Shown here: piece after piece, positions 1 through 11,789 of the stretch
How positions within the stretch are numbered: the first letter of the stretch is position 1
Layout of the letters: each line of letters opens with the position of its first letter
From: Phocoena phocoena
Taxonomy: Eukaryota; Chordata; Mammalia; Artiodactyla; Phocoenidae
Length of the DNA stretch: 64,000 nucleotides
Assembly (NCBI RefSeq): GCF_963924675.1
Contig: NC_089226.1
Span: 50,051,124-50,115,123 of the forward strand
Direction of reading: 5' to 3'
The notes under the pieces: generated by a model
Told to the model about the DNA's origin: nothing
The model's database searches: none
Seen by the model: only the letters and a program-made list of their open reading frames with translations
Program-made: the position numbers and the translations under genes

Positions 1-1050
1 CTATGCCTGGATTAAATAACAACAGCAAAACTTGATAAGCCCTCTGAAAAACAGCTGCTAAACATACTGCTTTCTGGAAAGTAATCATTAAGAATATATA
101 TTCTCTTGTTCAGTTGCAGAATGTTAGTAGAACTTTCTTGTAGGCTCCCTGACAATGAATGTCAATTGATTTATTAAAAAAATCTTTTGTGTGTGAACCC
201 TTTTATCCCTTTAAGGTATGTTGGGGCTTTCATGTTCCTGTTGTAGAAAATTTCAAATGACTGGAATGCTGACTCGTAATTTCTGCTCACTGAAGTGTCC
301 TCTAGACATACCAGAAGGTTGGGGCTTCTTTGTTGATATGTAAGGGAGCTACTTAAATACACTTACATAAATGTAAGTGTGTGAGTAAAATTGCTATTTT
401 CAGCAAAAAAAACCCACAAAAACCTTTGCTTAAAATTTCAGATAAAAAAAATTTCAGATAATAAAGGGTTGAGTTTTTTTTAGATCATCTAAAGGGAAAA
501 AGTGTGCCCATATATATTGTTGCATACATTTTAATGCATGACTTTTAGTATAGGGATGAAATAAAATACAAAATATATAATTCTGGAGGTCTTCTCAGCA
601 GCTAGTTAAAATATTTAGAGAAGCTGTTTTATGAAGACTTAGAGAATCCCTGATTTCCCTTTTCCTATCTCTTTCGATCAAAATGTAAACATAGCTTTCA
701 CAAACATGTTCATCATGGAATCATATGAACTCAACTCTTAATTGGTTGTTGGTTTCAAGCATAGGCTCTCAGTAATATCTGAATACATCTGAATATAAAA
801 TCTATTTCAACACAACCAAAATACTTGATTTTAAATGTTAATATGCAGATATTAACAGGATGCTGTATCATGTCTTATGTGTTCATGTATTTTTTTAATA
901 AAATGCCTGTTAGAAATATAAGCTGATGATGACCTGAGTGCAATTAGCTGCAAACATTGTATAGAAAGGTGATTGTGTGAAAACTTCACTCAACATTAAA
1001 AAGGGGGATGAGGGAGCAGGAATCTGAGCAAAATATTTTAAAATGAAGTT
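1..1050. other. AT-rich sequence, nothing identified
   Basis: No splice-bounded frame, SINE, LINE or microsatellite that I can name. Confidence 0.6.
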
Positions 1051-1054
1051 GCAT

Positions 1055-1605
1055 TTCTCTTTTTAAAATTAAGATATAATTCATACACGATTCAATTCAC
1101 CCCTTTAAAGTGTACAATTCAGTGTTTTTTTTAGTATTTTTACAAAGTTGTGCAACCATCACCATTATCTAACTCCAGAACATTTTCATCATCTCCCAAT
1201 GAAATTCTGTACCCATTGGCAATCACTCTCCTGCTTCCCCACCATCATCTAGCAACCACTAATCTATTTTCTCATTATAGATTTGCCTATCCTGGACATT
1301 TCATATAAAAAGAATCATATAATATGTGCTCTTTTGTGTCTGGCTTCTTTCACTTTGCATAATGTTTTCAAGTTTCATGTTATACCATGTTTCATGTTAT
1401 AGCATGAATCAATACATTCTTTTTATGGCTAAATAATATTGGCTAAATAATATTCCATTGTATGTATATATGTACCAGATGTTACCTGTCCATTCATCAG
1501 TTGATGGACATTTGGGTTATTTTCACTTTTTGGCTATTATAAATAATGCTGCTATAAATATCTGTGTACACGTTTTCTGTGTGGGCATATGTTTTCACAT
1601 CTTTT
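1055..1605 (-). mobile_element. Old LINE-1 3' fragment
   Basis: The text 'aagatataattcatacacga', 'tttgcctatcctggacattt' and 'tcatcagttgatggacattt' is the reverse complement of the 3' UTR and last part of ORF2 of an L1M-type element. It contains small tandem duplications (GTTTCATGTTATA and GGCTAAATAATATT, each twice). Confidence 0.85.
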
Positions 1606-1932
1606 AATTAGTCTAGCAAATCAAAGTCACTTGGGTTCATTTAAGCAAGGCCTCTTAAAATCCTACTTAGAGAATGCAACTTATAATCTTAGATCAACTG
1701 GTCAATTAGGAGATTCTTGAATAATGGCTAACACCCTAATATGGCTATAAGAATTTTGCTATGAGCCTATCATTTAGATAGTCAATTTCATGAAGACTGC
1801 TTCAGTCTTGTAGAAATTGAATTGTTACCACATAGAGAATTTCCAAGTCCTCCACATTTTTTGAAAGGGCGGCTATAAATCATGCTGGAGAGCAGTACTC
1901 AATCTTCTAGGATTCAATGAAGGAGCACTTTT

Positions 1933-2136
1933 TTTTTTTTTTTGCGGTACGCGGGCCTCTCACTGCCGTGGCCTCTCCCGTTGCGGAGCACAGGCTCTGG
2001 ACGCGCAAGCTCAGCGGCCATGGCTCACGGGCCCAGCCGCTCCGTGGCATGTGGGATCTTCCCGGACCGGGGCACGAACCCGTGTCCCCTGCATCGGCAG
2101 GTGGACTCTCAACCACTGCGCCACCAGGGAAGCCCT
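1933..2136 (-). mobile_element. CHR-type SINE, short toothed-whale variant
   Basis: Full-length copy with a T-rich start (poly(A) of the element), the tRNA-derived end CCACCAGGGAAGCCC, and a perfect 12-bp target duplication AGGAGCACTTTT at 1921-1932 and 2137-2148. Confidence 0.95.
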
Positions 2137-2489
2137 AGGAGCACTTTTAATATACAATTTCCTTTACATATATCGACTGTCTTTTAAAGTTTGGGTTTTC
2201 CTTCTTGAAAAAACATTGTCAAATTGCCAAACCACTTGACTGTCCATTGTAGCTTCGGTTGTTATTAAGAAATAATTCATACTGAGAGTAAAAGTAAAAA
2301 GAATGTATTTTGTGTGCAAAGGATGAATGTATTAACAACTTTTTATTTGTAACAGAATTTTTTAAAAATGTGAATAGAAATTGCTTTCCCATGTACTTGT
2401 AAATAAATAAACATTTCCTGTTGCCCACATTTGGACAATCATATGCCATCAAACTATGTAAAAAGCATACAAGCTTTAAGTACACTAAT

Positions 2490-2680
2490 GTCCTTCAGCA
2501 TGAAATGTGCTCTGGATTTGGGGATCTGGAGGCTTGAGTTTGAATGTCAATTCTCTTAACTGGCTAACCTTAGACAAATTGTTTAACATTTTGCACCATG
2601 GATTTCTTCCCTATAAAATATGGGGCTACATTGAGTAAGGCCTCCTCCAATTATAACAGTAAATAAGATTCCTCTGCTAT
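2490..2680 (+). repeat. MIR SINE copy
   Basis: Diverged MIR: 'gaggcttgagtttgaatgtc', 'ccttagacaaattgtttaac', 'tatggggctacattgagtaa'. Confidence 0.65.
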
Positions 2681-2754
2681 ATTCAGGATGTGAAAATTAT
2701 ACGCTAATTATTTCTAATGGTGAGAAAAATGTTTTATCCTATCATATATTGGAA

Positions 2755-2920
2755 GGAGTATTACACTGAGAAGCATGAGTCAAATTCTAGTCCCAGCTGA
2801 TACTGAGAAGCTGTGTGACTTCGGGGTAATCATTTAATTTCAAGCCTTAATTTTCCCAACTGTAAAATATGGGCACTAGATTAGATATCTTTAAGATACC
2901 TTCCAGCTAAAGCACATTAT
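2755..2920 (+). repeat. MIR SINE copy
   Basis: MIR core-like text 'gaagctgtgtgacttcgggg' and 'cccaactgtaaaatatgggc', followed by the typical 'gatacctttccagct'-like tail. Confidence 0.6.
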
Positions 2921-2999
2921 ATGGTTCTATTTTTTCTAGAGATATCATTTAAAATATTATCCTTCATAATTAGGAATGAGACTACTTATGCATTACTAA

Positions 3000-4480
3000 T
3001 AAGGCACTCATTCACCCATTCATTCATTCACCATTTATTGACCATATACTATAGGGTAGGTGCAGGAATCTGCTTTTAGATGTCTCTCACCTCCACTGCA
3101 GGAGTCACGGATTTGCACCTTTTCTTGAAACTCATCCCCACTTCATCTCTTGCCTCTCACTCTGCCTTGCGATATGCATTTGAGAGACAAATGTCCTGGA
3201 TTAAGACTGAGTACAGTGGGTCATGGAGCATGGTAGAGTTAACAGGATAAAAAGGAATCGCACTATGACTTTGGGCTCCCTGGCATGGTGTTCTTCAGTT
3301 AACTGAGCATAGGCAATCTGTAACCTTATTTGACATTAACATTTTAACATTCATAAATATTGGGCTTTGCAAAATCACTTACTATAATTTTGTTTTTGTC
3401 CAATGATAGCTTCTCAGCAGTTGGCATGAGACTCAATTTTGCTCTTTTAACACGTTTATTAAAAAGATGTATTTGCAGGAATTTCTCTTCTGAATTTATA
3501 TATCCTGTGCTTTTAAGTGTTCTGTTATTAATATTAATTTGAACCATGTGAAATTGTGTTTTTTAGGTCAAAATCAGTCAGATATTGGCAATTTCATATG
3601 ATTCTAATATGACCTAGTTAGTCGTAAGCAGCAAAGACTGGGAGGCAAATACCACCAGTTGGAGGAGAAACTTTGACTCTTAAGTGTTTTCATTCTGTTG
3701 TTGTGGGGGGGTTTTTTGCCATTAAGGGAATTTTGACAAGTTTATTTCAACTTGTGCATTGGTTTTTTCCATTAGTTAAATGGAACAAATTGCAAACTCA
3801 AATAGAATTTTTAAATGCTTACTCACATACAAATCAGTACAGATCACTGGAAGAAAATTATAAATGTGGTTTATTCCCCACATATCTAAATGTTTAGGTC
3901 ACTGTGTTTCTCATTTGGGCAATGTAATGATTCAGATACATAATTCTTTGGCAAATTGGAAATCAGTGTTTTGAAAAAACTTGAGGATCACTGTCATTAA
4001 TTTACTCAATTATTTCACATCTTCTGACTGGCAGAATATACCTGCTATATGCTATCTATATACTCCCAAACACATCTGCAGCTGAGAGATGAAACCTGGA
4101 GCTATTTTTAAACCACAATCATGTGGCTGTGCTTTTGGCCAGGTGCTCACCTCTGAAGATTTCAAGAATCAAAATATCTTATTTCCATTACTTGCAGGAA
4201 ACCACATATTAGTAACATAAGACAGACTATCTAAATTTTAATACTTGGAATTTATTCAGGCTTCCCAGAGAATAGTTGTATTTTCACATCTAGATAAAAA
4301 TAAGCTTGAGGAAACGGGCTAGTCTTTCTGACTTTGATCTTAAAGATGAAACCACAAGAACTAACAACTTGCATGTGGCCTAAAATTCTATAAAGTTTAC
4401 TGATGTTCATATTTACATTTAATCCTGATTGTAAACTTGTGAAATACTTTCAGCACTTTTGGAGTAGAAAGTGCACAGGT
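3000..4480. other. Mostly unassigned, small L2 fragment at the left end
   Basis: 3005-3070 reads like the antisense 3' end of L2 (cattcattcaccatttattg). The remainder shows nothing that I can identify, including no paired splice sites around the longer open frames near 3.4 and 3.7 kb. Confidence 0.5.
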
Positions 4481-4481
4481 A

Positions 4482-4600
4482 GGGACTTCCCTGGTGGTCC
4501 AGTGGTTAAGACTCTGTGCTTCCACTGCGGGGGGCACGGGTTCGATCCCTGGTCAGGGAACTAAGACCCTGAATGCTGTGTGGCCAAAAAAAAAAAAAGC
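4482..4600 (+). mobile_element. CHR-1-like short SINE
   Basis: About 120-bp element GGGACTTCCCTGGTGGTCCA ... GTGTGGCC plus poly(A), with an imperfect target duplication GTGCACAGGTA / GCGCACTGGTA. Confidence 0.9.
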
Positions 4601-4619
4601 GCACTGGTATAGAAGACAA

Positions 4620-4715
4620 AGATTAAGACCCTGCTTTGAACATGGAAAGCATTCTAGGCAAGTTATTTAACCTCTTCTTACCTCCGTTTCCTCATTATAA
4701 AATGAGGGTCTCAAC
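4620..4715 (+). repeat. MIR SINE fragment
   Basis: The text 'ggcaagttatttaacctctt' and 'cgtttcctcattataaaatg' is MIR core. Confidence 0.65.
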
Positions 4716-4719
4716 ACTG

Positions 4720-5398
4720 GTATTCATTTATTTATCAAGCACCTAGTGTGTCCCAAGTAGTGTTCTAGTCACAGAAACTATAGCAGTCAACAAAGTTCAA
4801 AAAAACAAAACAAACACAACTTAATTTCATGGAATTGATTTAGCATGGGAGGGGTAGAAAATATGAACCTGGGCAAGGAGAGAAGCAGTGATGGTAGAGT
4901 ATTGATATGTCATATAAGGTGGTTAAGGGAGGCCCTCATTGATAATATGTCATTTAATAGTAGACCTGAAAGAAGTGACAGAGTGAATGGTGTATGCATT
5001 TTGGTGAAAAGTGTTCTAGGCAGAGGGAACAGAATGTACAAAGGCCTCAAGGCAAAGGCATGCCAACAAGGCTAAAACAAAATGAAAAAGTGAGGGGCAA
5101 AGGTTTGATGGGAGTGGTGGCATGGATCATTGCACCTTGGAGTCCACTGCAAAGACTTTGGTTTTTAGACTTAGAGTGAGCTGGAGCCTTTGGAGGGTTT
5201 TGAGTAGAGGAGTGACTTTACTTACATTTTAACAAGATCACCCTGATGCCCTGTTGAGGGTAGATTATAAACAGGCAAAGACAGTACCAGGGAGACTATT
5301 TAAGGAGACACGGCTATAATCCAGGTGAAAGTAAGTGACTTGGGACATGGGAGTAGGTGTGGAGATTGTGGGAAGTGCTCCTATTCTGGCTCTATTTT
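4720..5398 (-). mobile_element. L2 LINE, 3' part (left half of an interrupted copy)
   Basis: It begins with the antisense L2 end ('atttatttatcaagcaccta') and runs inward ('ggcagagggaacagaatgta', 'ttggagggttttgagtagag', 'taatccaggtgaaagtaagt'). The copy stops at 'ctattctggctctatttt' and resumes at 6288. Confidence 0.85.
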
Positions 5399-6287
5399 AT
5401 TTACCTTTTTAAATTTTTAAAATTTTTTAAAATTGAGCTGGGGCTTCCCTGGTGGCACAGTGGTTAAGAATCCACCTGCCAATGCAGGGGACATGGGTTC
5501 GAGCCCTGGTCCGGGAAGATCCCACATGCTGCGAAGCAACTAAGCCAGTGCACCACAACTACTGAGCCTGTGCTCTAGAGCCTGCAAGCCACAACTACCG
5601 AGTCCACATGCCACAACTGCTGAAGCCTGTACGCCTAGAGCCCGTGCTCCGCAACAAGAGAAGCCACTGCAACGAGAAGCCCCGTGCACTCAACGAAGAG
5701 CATCCCCCGCTCACTGCAACGCCCGTGCGCAGCACTGAAGACCCAACACAGCCAAAAATAAAATAAATTAAAAAAAATAAATTTTTTAAAAAAATTAAAA
5801 ATAAAATACTAAAAAATAGAGCTACTCATATTTTTTAAAAATTGAGCTATAATTGACATATAACATTGTATTAGTTTCAGGTGTGCAACATAATGATTTG
5901 ACATATGTATATATTGCAAAATGATTGCTACAATAATGCTAGTTAACATCCATCACCACACACAGAAACAATTTTTTGTGTGTGATGAGAACTATTTAAC
6001 TTTTTATTATAGAAAATGTCAAACATAGGTAAAACATAGTAGACTAGTATTGATATAATGAACCTCCATGTACACATCACTCACCTTCAACAATTACCAA
6101 CTCATGATCAATCTTGTTTCTTCTATATTCCCATTTTCTCCATTCTGTAGTTTTGCAGCAAGGCCCACATATCATGTAATTTCATCTAAAAATACTTCAG
6201 AATGTATCACTAAAAGAATTTAAAAGACAACAATATTATAATCATATCTAAAAAGTTTTAAATAATTTTTAATGCCCTCAAACATGG
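5399..6287 (-). mobile_element. Old LINE-1 3' fragment inserted in L2
   Basis: 'attgagctataattgacata' and 'caggtgtgcaacataatgat' are antisense L1M 3' UTR. The element splits the L2: the L2 text at 5383-5398 is partly repeated at 6288-6304, as a worn target duplication would be. A SINE (5441) sits inside it. Confidence 0.75.
5441..5826 (+). mobile_element. CHR-type SINE, long variant
   Basis: About 330-bp body with the repeated CACAACTACTGAGCC-like modules and the ending CAGCCAAAAATAAAATAAA. It is flanked by a near-perfect duplication TTTTTTAAAATTGAGCT / TTTTTTAAAAATTGAGCT that restores the interrupted L1. Confidence 0.93.
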
Positions 6288-7190
6288 ATTCTGTATATAT
6301 TTTAAAGATAGAGCCCACAGGTCTTGCTAATGGTTTATTTGTTTTATTTTTTTGGTTGCCCTGCACAGCAGTTTGTGGGATCTTAGTTCCCTGACCAGGG
6401 ATTGAACCCGGGCCCTTGGCAGTGAAAACACTGAGTCCTAACTGCTGGACCACCAGGGAATTCCCATTGCTCATGGTTTAGATGTAGAGAAAGAGGAGCC
6501 AAGGATGACACTGAAGTTTTTGGCTTGAGCAATTGGTAGTGTTTTACTGACATTTATAAGGAAAACACTGTTGGAGTAGTTATGGCTGGCAGGGTGAACC
6601 AGGAGTTTGGTTTAGGACCTGTCCAGTTTGAGATGTCTATTCGATATCCAAATAGAGATATTGAGTTGGCAGCTACATGTATGTTTCTGAAATTTGGGAA
6701 GATCAGGCTGGAGGCAGAAATTTGGGAGCTGATACCACAATGATGGTACTGAAAGTCATAAAACTGTTTGATGTCACCAAAGAAGTGAATGTAAATGGAA
6801 AAGAGGACTGAGGACTGAACCCTGGAGCACTCCCAACACTTAGTCAGGGATAAGAAAGAACCAGCAAGGGACAGAATACATGACCAGTGAAACAGGAAGA
6901 AAACAGAGTGGTATTCTGAAAGCCTAGTGAAGAAAGTATTTCAAGGAGGATGCAATCACCTGTGTCAAATGCTGCTAATATATTGAGAGGCAAGGACTAA
7001 GAGATGACCATGGAGTTAGCAAGGGTGAAGGTCATGGATGATGCTGAAAGAGTTATTTTATCAGGGTGACGGGGATGAGAAAATGCCTTGCTTGGGTTCA
7101 GGAGAATCAGAAGAGAGATGAACAGTGGCTATAATATAAATCTTTTAAGGAGTTTTTGCTGATAAGGGGTGTTGAGAGGATTATGAAGTC
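6288..7190 (-). mobile_element. L2 LINE, interior (right half of the interrupted copy)
   Basis: It resumes at 'attctgtatatattttaaag' and continues 'gaggagccaaggatgacact', 'gtttgagatgtctattcg...', 'ggactgaaccctggagcact' and 'ctaagagatgaccatggagt', all L2 interior in antisense. The copy is unusually long for L2 and itself hosts a SINE at 6337. Confidence 0.82.
6337..6465 (-). mobile_element. CHR-1-like short SINE
   Basis: Antisense copy ending CACCAGGGAATTCCC. Target duplication CTTGCTAATGGTTTA / ATTGCTCATGGTTTA. Confidence 0.9.
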
Positions 7191-7206
7191 AAAAAAGAGT
7201 TTTGGG

Positions 7207-7425
7207 GGCTTCCCTGGTGGCACAGTGGTTGAGAGTCCATCTGCCGATGCAGGGGACACGGGTTCGTGCCCCGGTCCAGGAAGATTCCACATGCCGCGAA
7301 GCGGCTGGGCCCGTGAGCCATGGCCACTGAGCCTGCGCGTCCGGAGCCTGTGCTCTGCAACGGGAGAGGCCACAACAGTGAGAGGCCCGCGTACCGCAAA
7401 AAAAAAAAAAGAAAAAAAAAAAAAA
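7207..7425 (+). mobile_element. CHR-type SINE, short toothed-whale variant
   Basis: Complete element from GGGCTTCCCTGGTGGCACAG to GGCCCGCGTACCGC plus an A-rich tail. Target duplication AAAAAAGAGTTTTG / AAAAAAGTTTTG. Confidence 0.93.
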
Positions 7426-7529
7426 GTTTTGTTTTTAAAGCAGGATACATTAGCACTGATGGGAATGATCATGGAATGAGACAGTGAGAATGTTAAATAA
7501 TATATATGGGTACCTAACACATAGAAGGC

Positions 7530-8110
7530 ATACAAATGGTAGTTCTTTTCTCTTTGGGCCTTTTTAATAAAGAGTTAAACAACCTGGAGCCACAGACAGC
7601 TATTTTACTAATTAGTGGGCATCGAGAGCAGAATTATTTAGCTTTAGATAATTGTGCAAGGCAAAATGTGGGTGAAATACAGATATATGTGGCATATTTG
7701 GTTACATATAATAATAAACCCGAGAAAACAAGGCAGGGTTTCTTTTTCTCATGTGAAAGAAGTCTAGAGGTTGGAAGCCTGGAATGGGTAGTACTGGGGT
7801 TTCATGGTGTTATCAGTGACTTGGGCTCTCTCTCATTCTGGCCTCTATTTTCAAGATCACCTTCCTGTCCAAGATAGCTGCTAGAGGCCTAGCCATCATG
7901 TCCCAGTCTCCACAGCAGGAAGGAAGAAAGAGAAAGGAAGGAGGAAGAAGGGCTTGATCCCTTCATTCTAAGGAAACTTCTTGGAAGTTCCACGCAACGT
8001 TTCCATTTATATCTTTCTGGCCAGAACTTGACCTGCCAGGGAGGCGGGGAAATACAGTCTTTCAATAGGGCATATTTCTCTCCTGAATAAAATAGGGGTT
8101 TTATTACAAA
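7530..8110 (+). repeat. Old mammalian interspersed repeat, family not named
   Basis: The stretch 'agaagtctagaggttggaag', 'ggtgttatcagtgacttggg', 'aacttcttggaagttccacg' and 'ctttctggccagaacttgac' follows a widespread old mammalian repeat I recognise but cannot name with confidence. It explains the 113-codon open frame at 7536. Confidence 0.5.
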
Positions 8111-8164
8111 GGAAGAAGCAGAGAATGGATATTAGGGTAGGCTATTAGCAATCTTTGCCTTAGT

Positions 8165-8400
8165 ATTTGTGGGAAGAGCATGGACAAAAGACCTATGTTT
8201 GAACCCTAGCTCTACCATATACTGGTTGTGGCCTTGAACAAGTTATTTTATCTCTGTGCCTCAATTTTCTCTTCTTTAAAATTGAGCTAATACTAGTGCT
8301 CAGAGTACTAGTGCTACTCTGAGGATTAAATGAAATAATACAAGTAAAGTGCCATTGTGTCTGGCATATAATAGGCACATAATAAATAACACTACATATA
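8165..8400 (+). repeat. MIR SINE copy
   Basis: 'gaaccctagctctaccatat', 'cctcaattttctcttcttta' and 'aggcacataataaataacac' span most of a MIR. Confidence 0.8.
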
Positions 8401-8439
8401 TGAAATAAAAATTAGTCATCTAGCAGGCCATTGAGAGAT

Positions 8440-8795
8440 GGTGTCTTAGTCTCTTCAGGCTGCTATACCAAAATTCCATAGATTGGATGGCTTATAAACA
8501 TCAGAAATTTACTTCTCACAGTTCTGGAAGCTGGGAAGTCCAAGATCAAGGTGCCTGCAGATTTGGTATCTGGTGAGGGTGTTTCCTGGTTCATAGATGG
8601 CCATCTTTTCACTGTGTTCTCACATGGTACAAGGGGTGAGGGAGCTCTCTGTGACCTCTTTAATAAGGGCTTTTCCCTCATGACCTAATCACCTCCCAAA
8701 GACCCTACCTCCAAACATCATCACTTTGGGGATTAGGTTTCAACATAGGAATTTTGGGGATGGGGGGGACACAAACATTCAATCTACAGCAGATT
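8440..8795 (+). repeat. Old mammalian interspersed repeat (CAGGCTGCTATA... type)
   Basis: 'ttcaggctgctataccaaaa', 'cttctcacagttctggaagc', 'atgacctaatcacctcccaa' and 'gggacacaaacattcaatct' match a very common old mammalian repeat. The family name is left open. Confidence 0.7.
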
Positions 8796-8799
8796 GTAT

Positions 8800-9770
8800 T
8801 AGTTAATTGGGCTGATTGGCTGCTTAGTTACAGGTTCAATATGAGAGTTACTATATCCACTTCCCCTTTGTTACATAAGAAATACCCCAAGATCTAGGAG
8901 AGTTGTAACATACTGTCAATGGCATTTATTGACTCCAGTTAACTTAATCATGTCCCTTAAGCTTATGCTTTCAATGAATCCCTTTATCTGATACCAGCCA
9001 AGCTGCAAGCCCTGAGACAAGTAATCTGGTTAAGGCCTGCTGAAAAAATGCCTGTTTTACCAAACACATGTATCTTAAGCTTAGATCTTCAAAGAGTGGG
9101 AAAATGCTTCTCCAGCTCCTGCTGATTTTTAGGTCTCTGTTTTAGCCGTCTTTGATAACATCTATTTTGGTTGGTTGACTTTGTAATTATTGGAGTCATA
9201 GTCAATGGCCAGTGTATACAGCATCTGGATCTAATTACAGGTGCTATTGTGTCTATCAACCCAGGCCCTGAGCCCCTGTATTTGCTGTATACAAAATGAG
9301 AAAGCCGCTGGTCAGCCCTGGGTTTTGCAATGTCATGAGTTATCATTTCCCACCCAAGGCAGGCAAGGGATGGACAAACACTTGGCTCTTGGCAGAGCTG
9401 GTAGCTCTAGTTAGCAGAAAACTCTTCAGCCGGTGAAGGAATTGTGATGAAGGGAGATAGGCCAAGCGGTCATACACTTCAGCTTGGCACCTAAAGGGAA
9501 CTGCAGGAAACAGATTGAATCCTATTAGGGAAAAGGCAATATTTTTATAGGTGAGTTCATTTCTCTCCCATGGAGATAATTTTCTCTTATCACATCACAA
9601 ATTAATTTAGGCTGAAAGTGCAAGTGATGGATCAGATAAAAACAGTGCAGAACACTTCACCTGCCTTCAACCTTAAATTATTCAAGTGGCTGCAGCCACT
9701 GGTCAACAAGAAGGCAGAAGTTGTCTCACAGAGAAATGCCTGGCCTAAGAGGTGAGGGCTCTTGCAGCAT
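8800..9770. other. Unassigned sequence
   Basis: No gene or repeat identified with confidence. Confidence 0.45.
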
Positions 9771-9779
9771 TCCCCCTAA

Positions 9780-9925
9780 GGCCTGAGAGGTGGTGCAGTG
9801 CACTGGAAAAATCAGAGCTTTGGCTCTGCCACTTAGTGATGTGGCCTTGGCCTTGAGTGAGTTACCTGACTTCTGTAAATGACAAAGTATGTAAAATAAC
9901 TATGAGGACTGGCCCAAAGAGAGAT
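9780..9925 (+). repeat. MIR SINE copy
   Basis: 'tggctctgccacttagtgat' and 'gtgagttacctgacttctgt' are MIR core. Confidence 0.75.
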
Positions 9926-9959
9926 GCTCCACCTGTCTGTGCCTTTTGTTTCCCTCGTT

Positions 9960-10200
9960 ACAATGCACCTACTTGCATTCAATTATTTTTAAAACATTAA
10001 AAAATATAAACTAAAACATAAATGCAGGAAAACAAGTGTATCATTTAGTAAACTATTATAAGGTAAACACACCTGTATTTGAGTCAAGAAATAGAACTTT
10101 GCCAACCATTCCTGAATCTCCACTCCTTCTCAAAGAAACTATCTTGACTTCATAGTGATCAAGGAATTGACATACACAAGTGTGCATCTCAAGGCACTGG
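9960..10200 (-). mobile_element. Old LINE-1 fragment
   Basis: 'gagtcaagaaatagaacttt' and 'ctatcttgacttcatagtga' are antisense L1M 3' UTR-like. Confidence 0.6.
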
Positions 10201-10228
10201 AGTTTAGTCTTGCCCATTAAAAAAAATT

Positions 10229-10630
10229 TCATGCGTCTTTTAAATGATTTACAGGCTCCTCCACCATCTTTTTCTTTTCCTTAAAATCATCTGTTGAAGA
10301 ACATGCATTGTCTGATATGCAGTTTCCTGGTCTGGATTTTGCTGATTTCATTTTTATTGGTGTAGGTCTGCATGTTCTTTTGTCAGTTGTGTATTTTGCA
10401 GATTGACAGCTAGATACAGAGGCGAGATTAGACTCAGGTTCAATACTTTTGGCAAGATTAAAGGAAGTGATATATTCTTTCATCTGGAAGCATATAATAT
10501 CTTGTCTTTTTGGTTTTTTTGAAGATCTAATTGACTTCATTGAATGATTCATGAATCAGGCAACAAGTCATCTAGTAAATAGACAGGTGCTCCTTGTCTC
10601 TTTTTGGAATATTAGCAGCCATTGATACTC
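10229..10630 (-). pseudogene. Protein-like open frame, possible decayed retrocopy
   Basis: On the minus strand a 107-codon frame (10552-10229) begins MNHSMKSIRSSKKPKRQDII and ends MVEEPVNHLKDA. Its composition (Lys/Ser/Asp/Glu-rich, few runs) looks like real protein rather than chance translation. Just upstream, in another frame, about 10610-10546 reads QGAPVYLLDDLLPDS before a stop. A small indel could therefore have broken one longer frame. The flanks (9.96-10.2 and 10.64-11.24 kb) look like old LINE-1 on the same strand, as expected for a segment inserted into, or lying within, a LINE. I do not recognise the parent gene. It could be chance. Confidence 0.35.
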
Positions 10631-10639
10631 AATGAGCGC

Positions 10640-11245
10640 ATCCATTATTCATTGGGGATTGCAAAATGGTGATATTCCATTTCTATCATTTATGAAATGT
10701 ATTAGTTGGAGTCTTTATAAGGAGAATTTCCCTACAGCTATTTGATTATCCAATGGTACAGTTTATATAAGAAAATTAAGATAAATGTTTAATTCTTTCC
10801 CTTTGTTTTCATAAGTTTTCAAGACAATGAACTGGCTCTCTATCATCATTTGAAGGCACCTAGTGTTTAAAGTATCATTATACTCATGAAAGATATATAC
10901 ATATATATGTCTATATGTGTATATATGTGTACGTGTATACATATAATGCCATATACTCTGATTTTCACTTTTTAAAAAAATTTTCACTGGTTTCTTTTGT
11001 ATCCTTCCCGTAATATTCTACACATATAAAACCATTTATAAATGTTGATGATTATTTGTTTCACTATTTTGCTATTAAAAACAATGCAATATGGAATATC
11101 TTTCTTTAATACTTCTTTATATATGAATATAATTGTGGGATAACTTCCTACAAGTGGAAATGCTTTTATAATTTTCATAGATAATGCCAAATTATCTTAC
11201 ACAGAATTCATACCAATTACATTGCCATCAACAATGAATCAGTGA
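10640..11245 (-). mobile_element. Old LINE-1 fragments with (TATATG)n interruption
   Basis: 10640-10730 and 10950-11245 ('tacaagtggaaatgctttta', 'attgccatcaacaatg') read as antisense L1M. A TA/TG-rich microsatellite lies between them at 10891-10946. Confidence 0.6.
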
Positions 11246-11489
11246 TAAGGGATCATTTCCAAAAATACTTTGAGTTGCAAGGGGGAAGCAAGGGGTCAGA
11301 AAAGGATTGGATTTTAATAGAGGAAGAAAGATGGGAAGAAGCCATGGTGGAGGTGAGGAATTGGAATTGGTTAAAGGTATTACAACCATAGAGCAGATGC
11401 TAATTCAAAATGGTGTCTGAAGAATAAAGGGGTAGGTGAAAGCAAACAGAAAATTCTGGTATTGGAAGGTGTGGTGGTGTAGAAAGAAC

Positions 11490-11770
11490 ACTGAATTTGA
11501 TGGCAGGAACATGTTCCACACTTATTGTCTTATTTAACTCTCACAGTAGCTTTAAGAGGTATTATTTCTATTTTACAGATAAGATAGTAGAGGCTATGGG
11601 GATAACAATATTTTACAAGATTGAATGAAAGCTAAATGATATAATGTATGTGACATCATGTATTAGAGTGTGAGCTTCTTGATAGCAGTTATCTTAAACC
11701 TAGCACAGTGCCAGGTACATTCTGGAACGCAACAAACAATTTGCTGAATACTTTTAATGAATGATAGAAC
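11490..11770. repeat. MIR fragment followed by L2 3' fragment
   Basis: 11500-11605 is MIR in antisense ('ctcacagtagctttaagagg', 'tattttacagataagatag'). 11660-11765 is the sense 3' end of L2 ('gcacagtgccaggtacattc', 'ttgctgaatactttt'). Confidence 0.65.
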
Positions 11771-11789
11771 CTAACAAAGGTCTGCCACA

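Noticed and set aside
1907..2187. Open frames of 60-90 codons such as those reading VESPPADAGDTGSCPGPGRS or LTVVASPVAEHRLRTRRLSG
   Set aside because: The same peptides recur at about ten places in this window because they are translations of the short CHR SINE, not genes.
7107..7535. 142-codon minus-strand open frame
   Set aside because: Most of it is the SINE at 7207 read in antisense.
7536..7877. 113-codon plus-strand open frame
   Set aside because: Overlaps an old interspersed repeat and has no supporting splice or start context.
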